Notes under the pieces: model-generated
Databases searched by the model: none
What the model was told of the DNA's origin: nothing
What the model saw: the letters and a program-made list of their open reading frames with translations, nothing else
Position numbers and translations under genes: made by a program
Source: Pseudoalteromonas sp. SMS1
GTDB lineage: Bacteria; Pseudomonadota; Gammaproteobacteria; Enterobacterales; Alteromonadaceae
Direction: 5' to 3'
DNA: 64,000 bases
Assembly (NCBI RefSeq): GCF_021530565.1
Contig: NZ_JAKGBI010000009.1
Location: forward strand, 124,001 to 188,000
In this document: positions 7,889 through 17,821 of the stretch, piece by piece
Numbering within the stretch: position 1 is the stretch's first letter
Layout of the letters: each line of letters starts with the position of its first letter

Positions 7889-9106
7889 TTAGCTGACAGT
7901 TTTTATTTTGTTAAAATCAATTTCATTGTCTTCTGGCGAACTGTGTATTGCGCCTACCGCACGCAACTTCTTAGCCACAATAAATCCAAAACATGCGAAG
8001 AATATCGCGATGACAATTGCCCCCACCCATTGAATTTGCAGAAAGTTAAGTTGGAACAATAAGGTGAGTAGCGATAAGACAACAATATTGAGCGCAATAT
8101 ATTTGTATTTACCTAAACGCTGTGTGGTCAATCCTAAGTTGTCTGTATATAAACGTATAAGTGAGTCTAGAGAGTTGATGACAAACACCACTCCGACAAA
8201 CACCATCGCGAAATTGGTCAATCCTTCTGTGGGGATCCCTGCTTCATGATAGTGGTATAAAACGGCAAACCAAGCTGCGATGGGCAATGAGGGAAATACC
8301 AGCATCGCGGCCAACACTTGATAGGTCTTCAACCCACCCACAAAACGGGCCGTAAATTGGCCAATCATAATGCTCCATGCAAACCACCAAAATAGATAAA
8401 ATTCGTGATACGCATTAATAGGCAAAACAAAGTGATGCATATTGGCAAAGTAGTCACCCATTAATACAAGATTTGTAAAATAACTGCCAATTGCGCCATC
8501 GCCTAGTAAGAATGCATCCACCCATAAAAGCGCAATTAAGCCTATAAACACCCATGTGGTAGAGACACTGAGTAGCCTTACATATTTAATGTTTGTGCTA
8601 GAGTAAACGGCGATTGAAATCGCTAAAAGTACAATCAAATAAAATGATGTGACAACGGATTCACCATCACCCACACTTGGCAGATACCAAGGTAAATTAG
8701 ATAACAGCAAAAATGCAGTAAATGCACAGGTGCCAATAATGACCACATTGTTGATAAGTTTTACCAAAGGGATTTCAAAGAATTTCACTTTTGGTTCAAT
8801 TACGCAGAAATAAAAACAGGTCAGGAAATAAAACCCCCAGATTAGAAATCCCCAAAATCCAAACTCAATAGCGAGCGGGTTGGTAAATCCATATTCTGGG
8901 CTTGCGCTTATGTCTGCGTAACCTGCAAACTCGGTCAACGGGAACATGATCAAACCGACATCCAGTCCCGAAGTGAATAAAATGGCGATAAATGTAAATG
9001 TTTTAACTGGCGTCACGCCCACAACTTGAACATTGCCCCATTTGTAAAGAATAAAAGCGATAGATAGTAGGGTAAATAATACGCCTGCACTAAGCCAAAT
9101 GGTCAT
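7889..9106 (-). CDS. Short BCCT-family transporter, probably for choline
   Basis: This 405-residue polytopic protein carries the betaine/choline/carnitine transporter signatures in divergent form: FTSGLDVGLIMFPLTEF near residue 45 and the aromatic segment FYLFWWFAWSIMIGQFTARF near residue 240, which corresponds to the Trp box. Typical BCCTs have 500-680 residues, so this one lacks long cytoplasmic tails. Hydrophobic segments number about ten to twelve. It lies 160 bases after betA on the same strand and directly before a porin gene, so choline uptake is the likely role. Substrate and coupling ion are inference. Confidence 0.78.
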   Translation of the reverse strand: MTIWLSAGVLFTLLSIAFILYKWGNVQVVGVTPVKTFTFIAILFTSGLDVGLIMFPLTEFAGYADISASPEYGFTNPLAIEFGFWGFLIWGFYFLTCFYFCVIEPKVKFFEIPLVKLINNVVIIGTCAFTAFLLLSNLPWYLPSVGDGESVVTSFYLIVLLAISIAVYSSTNIKYVRLLSVSTTWVFIGLIALLWVDAFLLGDGAIGSYFTNLVLMGDYFANMHHFVLPINAYHEFYLFWWFAWSIMIGQFTARFVGGLKTYQVLAAMLVFPSLPIAAWFAVLYHYHEAGIPTEGLTNFAMVFVGVVFVINSLDSLIRLYTDNLGLTTQRLGKYKYIALNIVVLSLLTLLFQLNFLQIQWVGAIVIAIFFACFGFIVAKKLRAVGAIHSSPEDNEIDFNKIKTVS

Positions 9107-9170
9107 TATCTCCCTCCCAAAATAAGTAAAAATAACTCATGTGTTTTCCCGTTTAAGGTTGTAATTATCA

Positions 9171-9245
9171 CGCTTGCTTACTTTTCCGAACCTGAATCAG
9201 GATGGACACGCCTCAGCAAGCGAGTGGTGGTCAAAGGACCAACAC
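9171..9245 (-). other. Structured intergenic segment between betA and the BCCT gene
   Basis: Three inverted repeats are packed here. CGCTTGCT (9171-9178) pairs with AGCAAGCG (9215-9222). Inside lies the 11-bp near-palindrome CCTGAATCAGG (9191-9201). Next to them GTGGTGGTC / GACCAACAC (9224-9245) forms a hairpin with a 4-base loop and one mismatch. There is no T-tract, so this may be an mRNA-stabilising or attenuating element rather than a plain terminator. Confidence 0.5.
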
Positions 9246-9265
9246 TCGGCGAATACTTCATATTT

Positions 9266-10918
9266 TTATCGCTGTTGATGATGCCAGCTGGGATGAACAA
9301 GAGGTTCTGCTGTTGAACGTGGCAAAAGATGGCGACCCAAAATCATATCTGCTGCTTTTTCTGCAACCATGATTGTCGGGGCATTCAGGTTTCCGTTAGG
9401 TATAGTGGGAAAGATAGACGAATCCACGACTCGCAGCCCAGTTATGCCATGCACCCGCGTTTCAGCATCAACGACCGCCATTTCATCTTCACCCATCTTG
9501 CACGAACAGGATGGATGATATGCGCTCTCCACAGCCTGACGTACAAATTCGTCAATTTCTTCGTCAGATTGAATATGCTCACCGGGCTGAATTTCACCGT
9601 CTCGATATTCATCAAATGCCGCTTGCGAAATAATTTCTCGAGTGAGGCGCACACACGCCCTGAATCCTGCGATGTCGTCCTGATGTTGCAAATAATTAAA
9701 CTGAATTTTTGGCGCCATCGTCGGGTCGCTTGACTCAATGAGTACCGAGCCACGGCTTTTTGGTTTGTTGTGTCCAACATGAACCTGAAAACCGTGCCCC
9801 TCAAAGGCTGATTTTCCATCGTATCGAATTGCTGCAGGTAAAAAGTGATACTGAATATCAGGCCACTCGATGCCTGCTTTAGAGCGAATAAAGGCACATG
9901 ACTCGAAATGATTCGTGGCTCCCAGCCCTGATTTGTTCAAAATCCACTTTGCACCTATCAGACCTTTTGATATCAATCCAAGTTTGCCATTTAACGTGAT
10001 GGGCTGTTTACATTTATATTGAAAGTAAAACTCAAGGTGGTCTTGTAAGTTCATTCCAACACCTGGCAAATGGTGTTTTACTTCAATAGCCGCTTTTTGC
10101 AATGTTGTAGAGTCGCCAATGCCTGACAACTGCAAGATATGCGGCGAACCAATTGGCCCAGCGCTTAAAACAACTTCGTTGTCAGCTGTGGCGGTGACTA
10201 ACACATCCTCTAAAATGTATTCCACACCTTTTGCATGCTTACCTTCTAACAGCACTCGTGTTACCTGAGCACCAGTTACAATAGTCAAGTTTTCTCGGGC
10301 TTTCACTGGATCCAAATATGCACGACTAGTTGAACAGCGAATCCCATCTTTTACAGTCATGTGCATAGGGCCAAAACCCTCTTGCTGTTCACCGTTATAA
10401 TCAGAAGTGACCGGATAACCGGCTTCTTTTCCTGCATCAATAAAAGCACGATAAAGGGGGTTTGCCATATTATTGCCATTGTTGACACCTATCGGCCCTT
10501 CTCCACCTCGATAGTCGTCTTCGCCCATAAGCCATGTTTCAGCCTTTTTAAAATAGGGCAAACAGGATTGGTAGTTCCAACCTTTAGCACCATGGCTTTC
10601 CCACTCGTCAAAATCTTTTGCATGGCCTCTCACGTAAACCATGCCATTAATTGATGAAGAGCCACCGAGCACCTTTCCTCTTGGGCAGTGCATTTTGCGA
10701 TTATTTAAATACGGCTCTTCCTCAGTATGAAATTGCCAAGCATATTTCTTGGTATTCATAGGAATAGAGAGCGCAGTCGGCATTTTAATAAAGATACTCT
10801 TGTCTGAGCCGCCAGTTTCAAGTAATAAAACCTTATGTTGCGGGTTGGCTGAAAGGCGATTTGCCAAAACGCAACCAGCAGAGCCGGCACCAACAATGAT
10901 GTAATCAAATTGAGACAT
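9266..10918 (-). CDS. betA: Choline dehydrogenase BetA
   Basis: This 550-residue FAD enzyme of the GMC oxidoreductase family converts choline to betaine aldehyde. The N-terminal dinucleotide motif [14 protein letters not shown] is at residues 10-23, GMC signature 1 follows ([18 protein letters not shown], about residues 80-97), and the C-terminal catalytic His region reads [10 protein letters not shown]. Length fits BetA (about 550). It lies 8 bases after betB. Together with BetB it makes glycine betaine, an osmoprotectant. The BetA assignment over other GMC alcohol dehydrogenases rests on this context. Confidence 0.94.
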   Translation of the reverse strand: MSQFDYIIVGAGSAGCVLANRLSANPQHKVLLLETGGSDKSIFIKMPTALSIPMNTKKYAWQFHTEEEPYLNNRKMHCPRGKVLGGSSSINGMVYVRGHAKDFDEWESHGAKGWNYQSCLPYFKKAETWLMGEDDYRGGEGPIGVNNGNNMANPLYRAFIDAGKEAGYPVTSDYNGEQQEGFGPMHMTVKDGIRCSTSRAYLDPVKARENLTIVTGAQVTRVLLEGKHAKGVEYILEDVLVTATADNEVVLSAGPIGSPHILQLSGIGDSTTLQKAAIEVKHHLPGVGMNLQDHLEFYFQYKCKQPITLNGKLGLISKGLIGAKWILNKSGLGATNHFESCAFIRSKAGIEWPDIQYHFLPAAIRYDGKSAFEGHGFQVHVGHNKPKSRGSVLIESSDPTMAPKIQFNYLQHQDDIAGFRACVRLTREIISQAAFDEYRDGEIQPGEHIQSDEEIDEFVRQAVESAYHPSCSCKMGEDEMAVVDAETRVHGITGLRVVDSSIFPTIPNGNLNAPTIMVAEKAADMILGRHLLPRSTAEPLVHPSWHHQQR

Positions 10919-10926
10919 AAGCCCTC

Positions 10927-12390
10927 CTAGAACGGGCTTTCTATTTTGCTCATACCGACATACACAGATTTTGTCTGCGTATAGCTGTTAAGCGTTTCGA
11001 TGCCATTTTCTCTACCAATCCCCGACTGCTTGTAGCCACCAACTGGCATTTCTGCCGGTGAATTTCCATAGCTATTTATCCAGCAAATGCCTGCATTTAA
11101 CTGATGGATCACCCTATGAGCTCGCTGGATATTTAAACTGAACACACCCGCCCCCAAGCCCAGCTCAGTGTCGTTTGCTCGAGCAATGACGTCTGCTTCG
11201 TCTTCAAAGGGCAAAATACTCATTACAGGCCCGAATATTTCTTCTTTTACGATTGTCATATCGTCTGTGCAGTCAATGAAAATAGTCGGCGCGACAAAGT
11301 ATCCGTGTGGTGCCGACTGTGGCGATAATGCATGTCCCCCCGTCAAAAGGGTAGCACCTTCCTTTTTACCTATTTCGATATAGTTAAGAACAAGTTGCTG
11401 ATGTTTTTTAGAAATTAAGGCACCCAAATTTACGTTTGGATCAAGTGGATTACCCGCAATAATATTTCGCTCAGTACGCGCTTTTAGTTCATCGATAAAT
11501 GGCTGATAGATATCTTTATGAACGTACACTCTGGTACAATTGGTACATATTTCACCTTGCGTATAAAAGTTGCCTAGCATCGCTGCACTGACAGCCTCTG
11601 ACATATCCGCATCATCGAATACAATAAGTGGCGACTTACCTCCCAACTCCATCGTGACGTCTTTGAGATTAGACGCGGCACTTTGCATGACATGCTTGCC
11701 AGTCCCAACTTCACCAGTAAAAGAAACTTTCTCAATATTAGGTTCAGACGTTAACCACTGACCAACTTGTGCAGCGCCTTGTACCACGTTAAATACACCC
11801 GGCGGCATGCCCGCTTCTATAAAAATTTCTGCAAGCTTTATCGCACCAAGCGGTGTCTCTTCTGAGGGTTTGAAGATTAAGCTATTGCCTGCGGCAAGGG
11901 CTGGACCTGACTTCCAGCAAGCTATTTGCAATGGATAATTCCATGCGCCAATACCTGCGCAAATGCCCAGTGGTTCCTTACGCGTATAAAAAAAGTCACT
12001 GCCCACAGGCTGTTGGGTACCCACTTGTGTTGGTGCCAACCCTGCGAAATATTCAATAACATCGGCGCCTGTCTGAATATCAACACAATCTGCTTCTTGA
12101 ACTGGCTTGCCTGTATCTAAAACTTCGATTCGTGCCAACTCATCATTTCTTTCTCTTAGCAGTGCCACTGCTTTGTTTAAAATTCGACTCCGTTCCATTG
12201 GCGCCATGGTTGACCATATCGCAAAACCTTGCTTGGCACTTTCAATTGCGCGTTTTTGAACATACTCATCCGCGACCTCAACATGATAAATCACCTCATC
12301 AGTCGCTGGGTTTTTTACTGGAAATGTCTCTTGAGATTGGTTGGCGATAAAAGCGCCATGGATAAAGTTCTGATAAACCAGTGTGGTCAT
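10927..12390 (-). CDS. betB: Betaine-aldehyde dehydrogenase BetB
   Basis: This 487-residue NAD(P)+-dependent aldehyde dehydrogenase oxidises betaine aldehyde to glycine betaine. The catalytic Glu248 sits in [10 protein letters not shown] and the catalytic Cys282 in [11 protein letters not shown], both in the right order and spacing. The Rossmann segment [13 protein letters not shown] is also visible. Length equals E. coli BetB (about 490). The gene overlaps the betI stop by 4 bases (ATGA), showing tight coupling, and precedes betA. Confidence 0.95.
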   Translation of the reverse strand: MTTLVYQNFIHGAFIANQSQETFPVKNPATDEVIYHVEVADEYVQKRAIESAKQGFAIWSTMAPMERSRILNKAVALLRERNDELARIEVLDTGKPVQEADCVDIQTGADVIEYFAGLAPTQVGTQQPVGSDFFYTRKEPLGICAGIGAWNYPLQIACWKSGPALAAGNSLIFKPSEETPLGAIKLAEIFIEAGMPPGVFNVVQGAAQVGQWLTSEPNIEKVSFTGEVGTGKHVMQSAASNLKDVTMELGGKSPLIVFDDADMSEAVSAAMLGNFYTQGEICTNCTRVYVHKDIYQPFIDELKARTERNIIAGNPLDPNVNLGALISKKHQQLVLNYIEIGKKEGATLLTGGHALSPQSAPHGYFVAPTIFIDCTDDMTIVKEEIFGPVMSILPFEDEADVIARANDTELGLGAGVFSLNIQRAHRVIHQLNAGICWINSYGNSPAEMPVGGYKQSGIGRENGIETLNSYTQTKSVYVGMSKIESPF

Positions 12391-12983
12391 ACTTGTACTC
12401 CAGAAGATGAGATTAGAGATGAAATATACTGCTTTGCCAGCAGCTCGGCTTCTTTGAACGTTGCTTCGTCAGCTTTACTCAGTACTGCTCGCAACCACAA
12501 TCCATCAATCATAGCGGCTGTCAATTTGGCAGCTTTTTGAGCTTCATCCTTGTCAAAAAATGCAAGGAATGAGTATGTTAAGTTGCTAAAGAGCCTTTTC
12601 GAGTTTATGACCTGTAAACGGTGCAATTGCTCGTCATGCATGGATTGCGCCCAAAAGCTCAACCACGTTTTTGTCGTTTTGTTTTGCTGTTGAATCAATG
12701 AGAAATTAGCTTCGACTACAAACATTAAGCGCGTATAAGCGCTGCTATTTGGCTCAACTTTGGAAAGTAAACTGGTTTTCAAACTTGTCAGCAGATAACG
12801 CACGGAGGCTTCTATCAACCCCTGCTTGCCACCAAAATAATGGCTAATAATCCCTGACGATAAACCGGCACGATTGCTAATACTATTGATTGTTGTTGCA
12901 TGTAGACCAAGCTCTGCAACTGACTCCAACGTTGCCTCAATTAACTGCTGACGACGTATCGGTTCCATTCCAACTTTAGGCAT
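12387..12983 (-). CDS. betI: TetR-family repressor BetI
   Basis: This 198-residue TetR-type repressor matches BetI: N-terminal [13 protein letters not shown], a helix-turn-helix at about residues 28-50 ([26 protein letters not shown]) and a helical ligand domain. BetI represses bet genes until choline binds. It is the first gene of the betI-betB-betA operon. A 20-bp palindrome lies 7 bases upstream of its start codon and is the likely autoregulatory operator. Confidence 0.94.
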   Translation of the reverse strand: MPKVGMEPIRRQQLIEATLESVAELGLHATTINSISNRAGLSSGIISHYFGGKQGLIEASVRYLLTSLKTSLLSKVEPNSSAYTRLMFVVEANFSLIQQQNKTTKTWLSFWAQSMHDEQLHRLQVINSKRLFSNLTYSFLAFFDKDEAQKAAKLTAAMIDGLWLRAVLSKADEATFKEAELLAKQYISSLISSSGVQV

Positions 12984-12990
12984 ATTTATT

Positions 12991-13010
12991 TTAATTGAAC
13001 GTTCAATTAA
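12991..13010 (-). promoter_or_regulatory. BetI operator palindrome
   Basis: This is a perfect 20-bp palindrome with core ATTGAACGTTCAAT, positioned immediately upstream of the betI start. TetR-family repressors such as BetI bind palindromes of this size and BetI sites are known to be of the TTGAAC/GTTCAA type. An AT-rich region follows upstream (TATAAATTATATAG on the plus strand), where the promoter would sit. Confidence 0.85.
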
Positions 13011-13406
13011 TATAAATTATATAGAGCTCTAACCATTATAACAATAAGCAATTCTTTCATTGAGCACTGAGTCACATACCACCCCCTCACTAAATAACGC
13101 AAAAAACACATTTATAGCACTGATAATTATGATATTTATTTTATTTACATATCATTAAACATAATCGTAAAAAATAACAACGCGATAGTTTTTAATACCA
13201 CACAGCTGTAAAATGAATAGCGCTCTAATTATATGAGAACGGTGTAATTTGTTCCGAACGACCTCTGGAAATAACGGTATAAAATGGGGAGTTCAAATGA
13301 CAAAGCGGTGTGTTGAATTGGTGAGCGAGAAGCAGGCCAGCCTGGTAATACTGTACATCCCCCCAGAGTGTCAGCGGGATGTACAATACCAGTTATGCAG
13401 AAAGGC
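13011..13406. other. Intergenic region with a 10-bp inverted repeat
   Basis: No gene is supported. The first half is AT-rich promoter DNA of the bet operon. Near the end of the RND gene, TGTACATCCC (13352-13361) pairs with GGGATGTACA (13376-13385) around a 14-base loop. Partly matching flanks (GGTA / TACC) could extend the stem. Neither side carries a good T-tract. A 72-codon frame at 13249-13467 runs through the hairpin into the RND gene and is not convincing. Confidence 0.5.
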
Positions 13407-16400
13407 TTATACGGTCTTTAATTTGAGTAGGCTGCCAAAACTTTGGGCTTTATCCACTATTAGATAATTTACAGGCACCAGCAGTAAAGTGATGAAGGTG
13501 GCAAAAACAATACCAAACCCTAAAGATACCGCCATTGGGATCAAAAACTGCGCCTGAGTTTCTTGTTCAAACAGCAAAGGCATTAAACCAAAAAATGTCG
13601 TGATACTGGTCAACATAACAGGCCTGAATCGCGCTGCACCAGCGGTCAACACAGCATCCATCACAGCTTTCCCTTTCGTCCTTTGCTTATTGATGTAATC
13701 CACTAAGACTAGTGAATCATTCACCACAACCCCAATGAGCGCCAGCATGCCGAGTAAGCTCATAATGGTCAACTCCATGGACATTATCCAATGCCCAATA
13801 ACGGATCCTATTAGACCAAATGGGATCACACTCATTACAATCAAGGGTTGAATGTAAGATTTAAACGGGATCGCCAATAATGCATAAATAATAAAAAAGA
13901 CAAATAGCAACGCCCAACCCAAAGAGCCAAAAGAATCACGCTGCTCTTTCGCTTCCCCTTCCAACGAGTGCGTCACACCGGGGTACTGCAATACCAACTG
14001 ATCTAAGAATACTCTGAGTTCCTCTTGTAACACAGTCATATTGGTATTTTGCTTTTCAATATCAGCAGTGACGTTTACCGTGCGATACCTATCAATACGA
14101 TAAATGTTTGAAGGACTTTGCCCCGGAATAAGCGTGGCAACATGACTAAGTGGCACGGCTGCAGAGTTTGGTGTTTCAATCAGTAACGTGTTTAGGGTAG
14201 CGAGATTACTACGCTCTTTTAAAGGCAATCGCACCATAACCCGCACATCATCACGTCCGCGTTGAATACGCTGAACCTGCGCGCCAAAAAAGGCACTGCG
14301 GATCTGTCTAGATACATCCGTGCGCGTGATACCAAGCGCCTTGCCTTGCTCTGTTAGTTCAATTTGGAGCTCCTCTTTGCCATCACTCAGGCTGTCTGTA
14401 ATGTCAAATACGGTCGGGAATGTCGCTAGTTGCACTTTCACCTTTTCAGCAGCTTCTTTCAATACCTCAAGGGATGTGCCCGTCATTTGTACATCGATTG
14501 GATCGCTTGAGCGTCCAATCTCAGCCCTAAAAGTTAGGCTTTCAGCACCCGGGATCCGGCCGATTAACGATCTCCACTCTCTTACTAACCGACGTGAGTC
14601 TACATCAACAGCTCTTGATTCTGGCGGTGTAAGCTCAAAACGAACGCGCCCTGAGTTAGACGCACCACCGCGCCCACCAGTGGTGGCAAGAATATGCGTG
14701 ATCACACTCTCACCTGTTTCTGGGTCGGTATACTTATCCTTCAACTGCTGTGCTTTATCAGACATTAAATCAATATACTTCGCGGTTACTTCAAAGGGTG
14801 TACCGGTCGGCAAGGTTAAATTTGCCCGCACCGTTTCACTTGGAATGCGTGGGAAGAATATGAACTTGGTCCAGCCACTCATAATTAACGCGACGATTAT
14901 CATAAACACGCCAACAAATGCACTAAGTGTCACGGCCTTATTTGATATGGCCATCTTTAAAGTCGGTTGATAATACTTCAATATTGCTCGTTCAAAGCCA
15001 TCTGCAAAGTTTTGCTGAAAGCGACTAAATTGACTGATCTCTGCCCTATCCTTTCGCAGCTTTAAGTTTTTAAGGTGTGCGGGTAAAACAAATTTAGACT
15101 CTACCAGTGACATCAACAATACAGGAATAACCACAACAGGGATTTGTGCAAAGATAGCACCTCGCACACCATCTATAAATGCCAAGGGAAGAAATGCAGC
15201 AACGGTCGTCAAAATACCAAAAGTGACTGGTGTAGCCACTTCTTGTGTGCCTTTTATTGCCGCCAACTCTCCTGATTCGGCGCTATTTAAATGGGTGTAA
15301 ATATTTTCGCCTGTCACAATGGCGTCATCCACCACTATGCCCAGTACTAGAATAAACCCAAACAAGCTCATGATATTCAGGCTCATACCAAACAAAGGCA
15401 TCGCTAAAAACGCCCCCATAAAGGAAACAGGTATACCGATAAACACCCAAAAAGCGATGGCTGGTCGCAAGAAGAGCGTGAGCAAGGCCAGCACCAAAAT
15501 GCCCCCCTGTAACGCATTTGAAGCAAGTGTTGCGATGCGTTTTTTAACAATGACTGAGTCGTCATCCCAGTAGCTGAGTTCATATCCATGAGGCAAGGTG
15601 TGTTGGCGCTCCTCAATGTAGCTTTTTACTTTGTCAGCAACCTCGATGGCACTTTGTTGACCTATTCGATAGACCTCTATAAACGCGGCTTGCTTGCCGT
15701 TGAAACGTGTGCGTACCGGTGTTTCTTCAAACCCATCAATAATAGCGGCGACATCCGACAAATAAATCACCGAACCATCCGAATTTGTTTTAATGGCAAT
15801 ATTCGCGAATTCATCTTTCCGATATGCTTGCCCTTTTGATCGCAATAATATGTCTCCGCCTGAGGACTTTAAATTGCCAGCCGATATATCTGCACTTGAT
15901 TTACCTATCAAGTCAGCAATTTGATTTATCGTTAAATCGTATTGTCGCAACTTGTCTTGGCTAACTTCGATGGCAATCTCATAGTCTCTCACGCCATCTA
16001 GCTCGACTTGAGTGACCCCTGGAATTCTCAACAAATCATCTCTGACTTGTTCGGCAAATTCCCTCGTCTCTTTTTCACCGTAACTGCCAGCTACAGTCAC
16101 AGTGATGACGTCTCGCTTGCGCTGTGCCAGTGAGGTAACTGGCTTCTCCGCATCCGCTGGGAAAGTATTAATCGCATCAACTCGACTCTTTATGTCTGCC
16201 AACATTTCTCTCGGGTCATAACCATTTTCTACCTCAATGGTCACGTTTGCGGAACCTTCCGCTGAACGGCTAGATATTTTTTCAATGCCTTCAAGGTCTT
16301 GCACGGCCTCTTCAATGCGAATTGCCACGCCCTGTTCAACATCTTCTGGCGTTGCCCCTCTTAACGACATGCTGATACTAATCCGGTCAGTTTCGAATGA

Positions 16401-16511
16401 CGGGAACACTTCCAACGGAATTTTCGTTGATAAAGCAAATAGTCCGCCAATTAAGATGGATATCATCAGTAAGTTGGCGGCAACCGAGTTCCGTGTAAAC
16501 CAAGCGATCAT
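13407..16511 (-). CDS. RND efflux permease (HAE1/AcrB-like)
   Basis: This is a 1034-residue inner-membrane drug/proton antiporter of the RND superfamily. The first membrane helix is at about residues 10-29, and two large periplasmic loops and twelve predicted helices follow. The proton-relay motif GIVVDDAIVTGENIY (residues 391-405) has the expected Asp pair, and a second repeat appears as GVVVNDSLVLVDYIN. Start ATG overlaps the stop of the adaptor gene by 4 bases. With the adaptor and outer-membrane factor it forms a complete envelope-spanning pump. Substrates cannot be read from sequence. Confidence 0.93.
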   Translation of the reverse strand: MIAWFTRNSVAANLLMISILIGGLFALSTKIPLEVFPSFETDRISISMSLRGATPEDVEQGVAIRIEEAVQDLEGIEKISSRSAEGSANVTIEVENGYDPREMLADIKSRVDAINTFPADAEKPVTSLAQRKRDVITVTVAGSYGEKETREFAEQVRDDLLRIPGVTQVELDGVRDYEIAIEVSQDKLRQYDLTINQIADLIGKSSADISAGNLKSSGGDILLRSKGQAYRKDEFANIAIKTNSDGSVIYLSDVAAIIDGFEETPVRTRFNGKQAAFIEVYRIGQQSAIEVADKVKSYIEERQHTLPHGYELSYWDDDSVIVKKRIATLASNALQGGILVLALLTLFLRPAIAFWVFIGIPVSFMGAFLAMPLFGMSLNIMSLFGFILVLGIVVDDAIVTGENIYTHLNSAESGELAAIKGTQEVATPVTFGILTTVAAFLPLAFIDGVRGAIFAQIPVVVIPVLLMSLVESKFVLPAHLKNLKLRKDRAEISQFSRFQQNFADGFERAILKYYQPTLKMAISNKAVTLSAFVGVFMIIVALIMSGWTKFIFFPRIPSETVRANLTLPTGTPFEVTAKYIDLMSDKAQQLKDKYTDPETGESVITHILATTGGRGGASNSGRVRFELTPPESRAVDVDSRRLVREWRSLIGRIPGAESLTFRAEIGRSSDPIDVQMTGTSLEVLKEAAEKVKVQLATFPTVFDITDSLSDGKEELQIELTEQGKALGITRTDVSRQIRSAFFGAQVQRIQRGRDDVRVMVRLPLKERSNLATLNTLLIETPNSAAVPLSHVATLIPGQSPSNIYRIDRYRTVNVTADIEKQNTNMTVLQEELRVFLDQLVLQYPGVTHSLEGEAKEQRDSFGSLGWALLFVFFIIYALLAIPFKSYIQPLIVMSVIPFGLIGSVIGHWIMSMELTIMSLLGMLALIGVVVNDSLVLVDYINKQRTKGKAVMDAVLTAGAARFRPVMLTSITTFFGLMPLLFEQETQAQFLIPMAVSLGFGIVFATFITLLLVPVNYLIVDKAQSFGSLLKLKTV

Positions 16512-17821
16512 ATGCCTTTCTCCTGCGCTTTTTCACGTCTCTCCGCAAGAACTTGTTCGATGCTAACGCCTCGTTCTTTGGCAATTTTTCGCACTCGTCT
16601 TTGTTGCTTTTCGCTGAGTTGATTCCAATCAATGCGTTCTTTGCGCCTATGATCAGGAGATTTGTTCGTCACCGCAACGCGTGTACCAGAGCTTACTTGG
16701 CCTAAGGGCGTCGTTACTAGCCTCATCCCAACCGTTAGGCCTGATTTTACAATGGCATTTTCATCGCTTTGCCACGCTAGAACAATCTCCTTGCGCATCA
16801 ACAAATCGTTTTCATCAAGTACATATACATAACTACCTTGGTAAATGGCACTGTTCGGGATCGTAATGGCGTCGTCGAGTGTTCTCCCTGCAATTTGAGC
16901 ATTGACGTATTGACCAATTTTGATTGCAAAGTTGTCTTGCTGTGTCACTGAGTATGGGTCATCAATTTGCGCAACGACGTATAATTGCTGTGATAACTCA
17001 TTAATCGCGCCTTCTGTGCGCACAATCTTGCCAACCCACTGCTGTTCAACGCCAAGATCAGAGCTTAATACGACACGCGCAAAGTCACCGTGTTTAGTCC
17101 CTTCTCTTGACTGCTCTGGCAATGTGAGAAACGCTAAATCCCTGTTATTGATAGGTAATCTAACCTCAACATAATCAATCGCGAATATCTCAGCAAGCTG
17201 ACTGTTAGTAGAAATGACTTGCCCAAGATCAACCTTCTTACTCAAAATGCGCCCAGCAAAAGGAGCAATGATTTGTGTACGCTCTAAAGCGAGCTCTGCT
17301 TTGGACAGTTTGGCTTGGGCTGAAAGTACATTGGCTTGCTGCGCTGCAAGCTGCGGTTTGCGTAAAACCAAATCACTTGGCTGAGTACCATCGCCTAGTC
17401 TTTGCCAATCCAATTCTGCTTGTTTGCCACGCGCCTGTTCTTCGAGTAGAGCTTGTTGGGCGCTGAGTAATGTAGCTTTTGCAACCTGCACTTCAGCAAG
17501 GTAGTCCCTGTCGTCTATTCGCAGTAACAACTCGCCTTTCTCAAAAAAACCGCCATCTCTGAAATTGTCGTTAATTTCACTGATCTCTCCTGAGACCTGT
17601 GCGACTAACATGCTTTGTGTCCGTGGCTGAACAACCCCATAACTGCTGATGTTCATTGTAAATGGAGCCGCGGTTATGGTCGTAAAGTCCACACTCATCT
17701 GTGCTTGTGGCTTACCTTGGCCACGCTTTGCTTTCGGTGGGTTTGCAGTAATAAACATCACTAACCCTATCGAAATAACCAGTACAACAACTGGCAGCAT
17801 AATCTTTTTAAGTGGTTTCAT
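16508..17821 (-). CDS. RND efflux periplasmic adaptor subunit (membrane fusion protein)
   Basis: This 437-residue protein has an N-terminal membrane anchor (residues about 7-26), a barrel-sandwich half (PRTQSMLVAQVSGEI), a long alpha-hairpin rich in Ala, Gln and Leu (about residues 110-180), the second half with the family motif IIAPFAGRILSK, then beta-barrel and membrane-proximal domains. The C-terminal 35 residues are highly charged (RRKERIDWNQLSEKQQRR) and extend beyond the usual adaptor end. It overlaps the outer-membrane factor gene by 14 bases and the permease gene by 4. Confidence 0.92.
   Translation of the reverse strand: MKPLKKIMLPVVVLVISIGLVMFITANPPKAKRGQGKPQAQMSVDFTTITAAPFTMNISSYGVVQPRTQSMLVAQVSGEISEINDNFRDGGFFEKGELLLRIDDRDYLAEVQVAKATLLSAQQALLEEQARGKQAELDWQRLGDGTQPSDLVLRKPQLAAQQANVLSAQAKLSKAELALERTQIIAPFAGRILSKKVDLGQVISTNSQLAEIFAIDYVEVRLPINNRDLAFLTLPEQSREGTKHGDFARVVLSSDLGVEQQWVGKIVRTEGAINELSQQLYVVAQIDDPYSVTQQDNFAIKIGQYVNAQIAGRTLDDAITIPNSAIYQGSYVYVLDENDLLMRKEIVLAWQSDENAIVKSGLTVGMRLVTTPLGQVSSGTRVAVTNKSPDHRRKERIDWNQLSEKQQRRVRKIAKERGVSIEQVLAERREKAQEKGI

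Noticed and set aside
13249-13467. 72-codon frame between betI and the RND gene
   Set aside because: It runs through a hairpin and into the end of the permease gene on the other strand; no ribosome-binding site.
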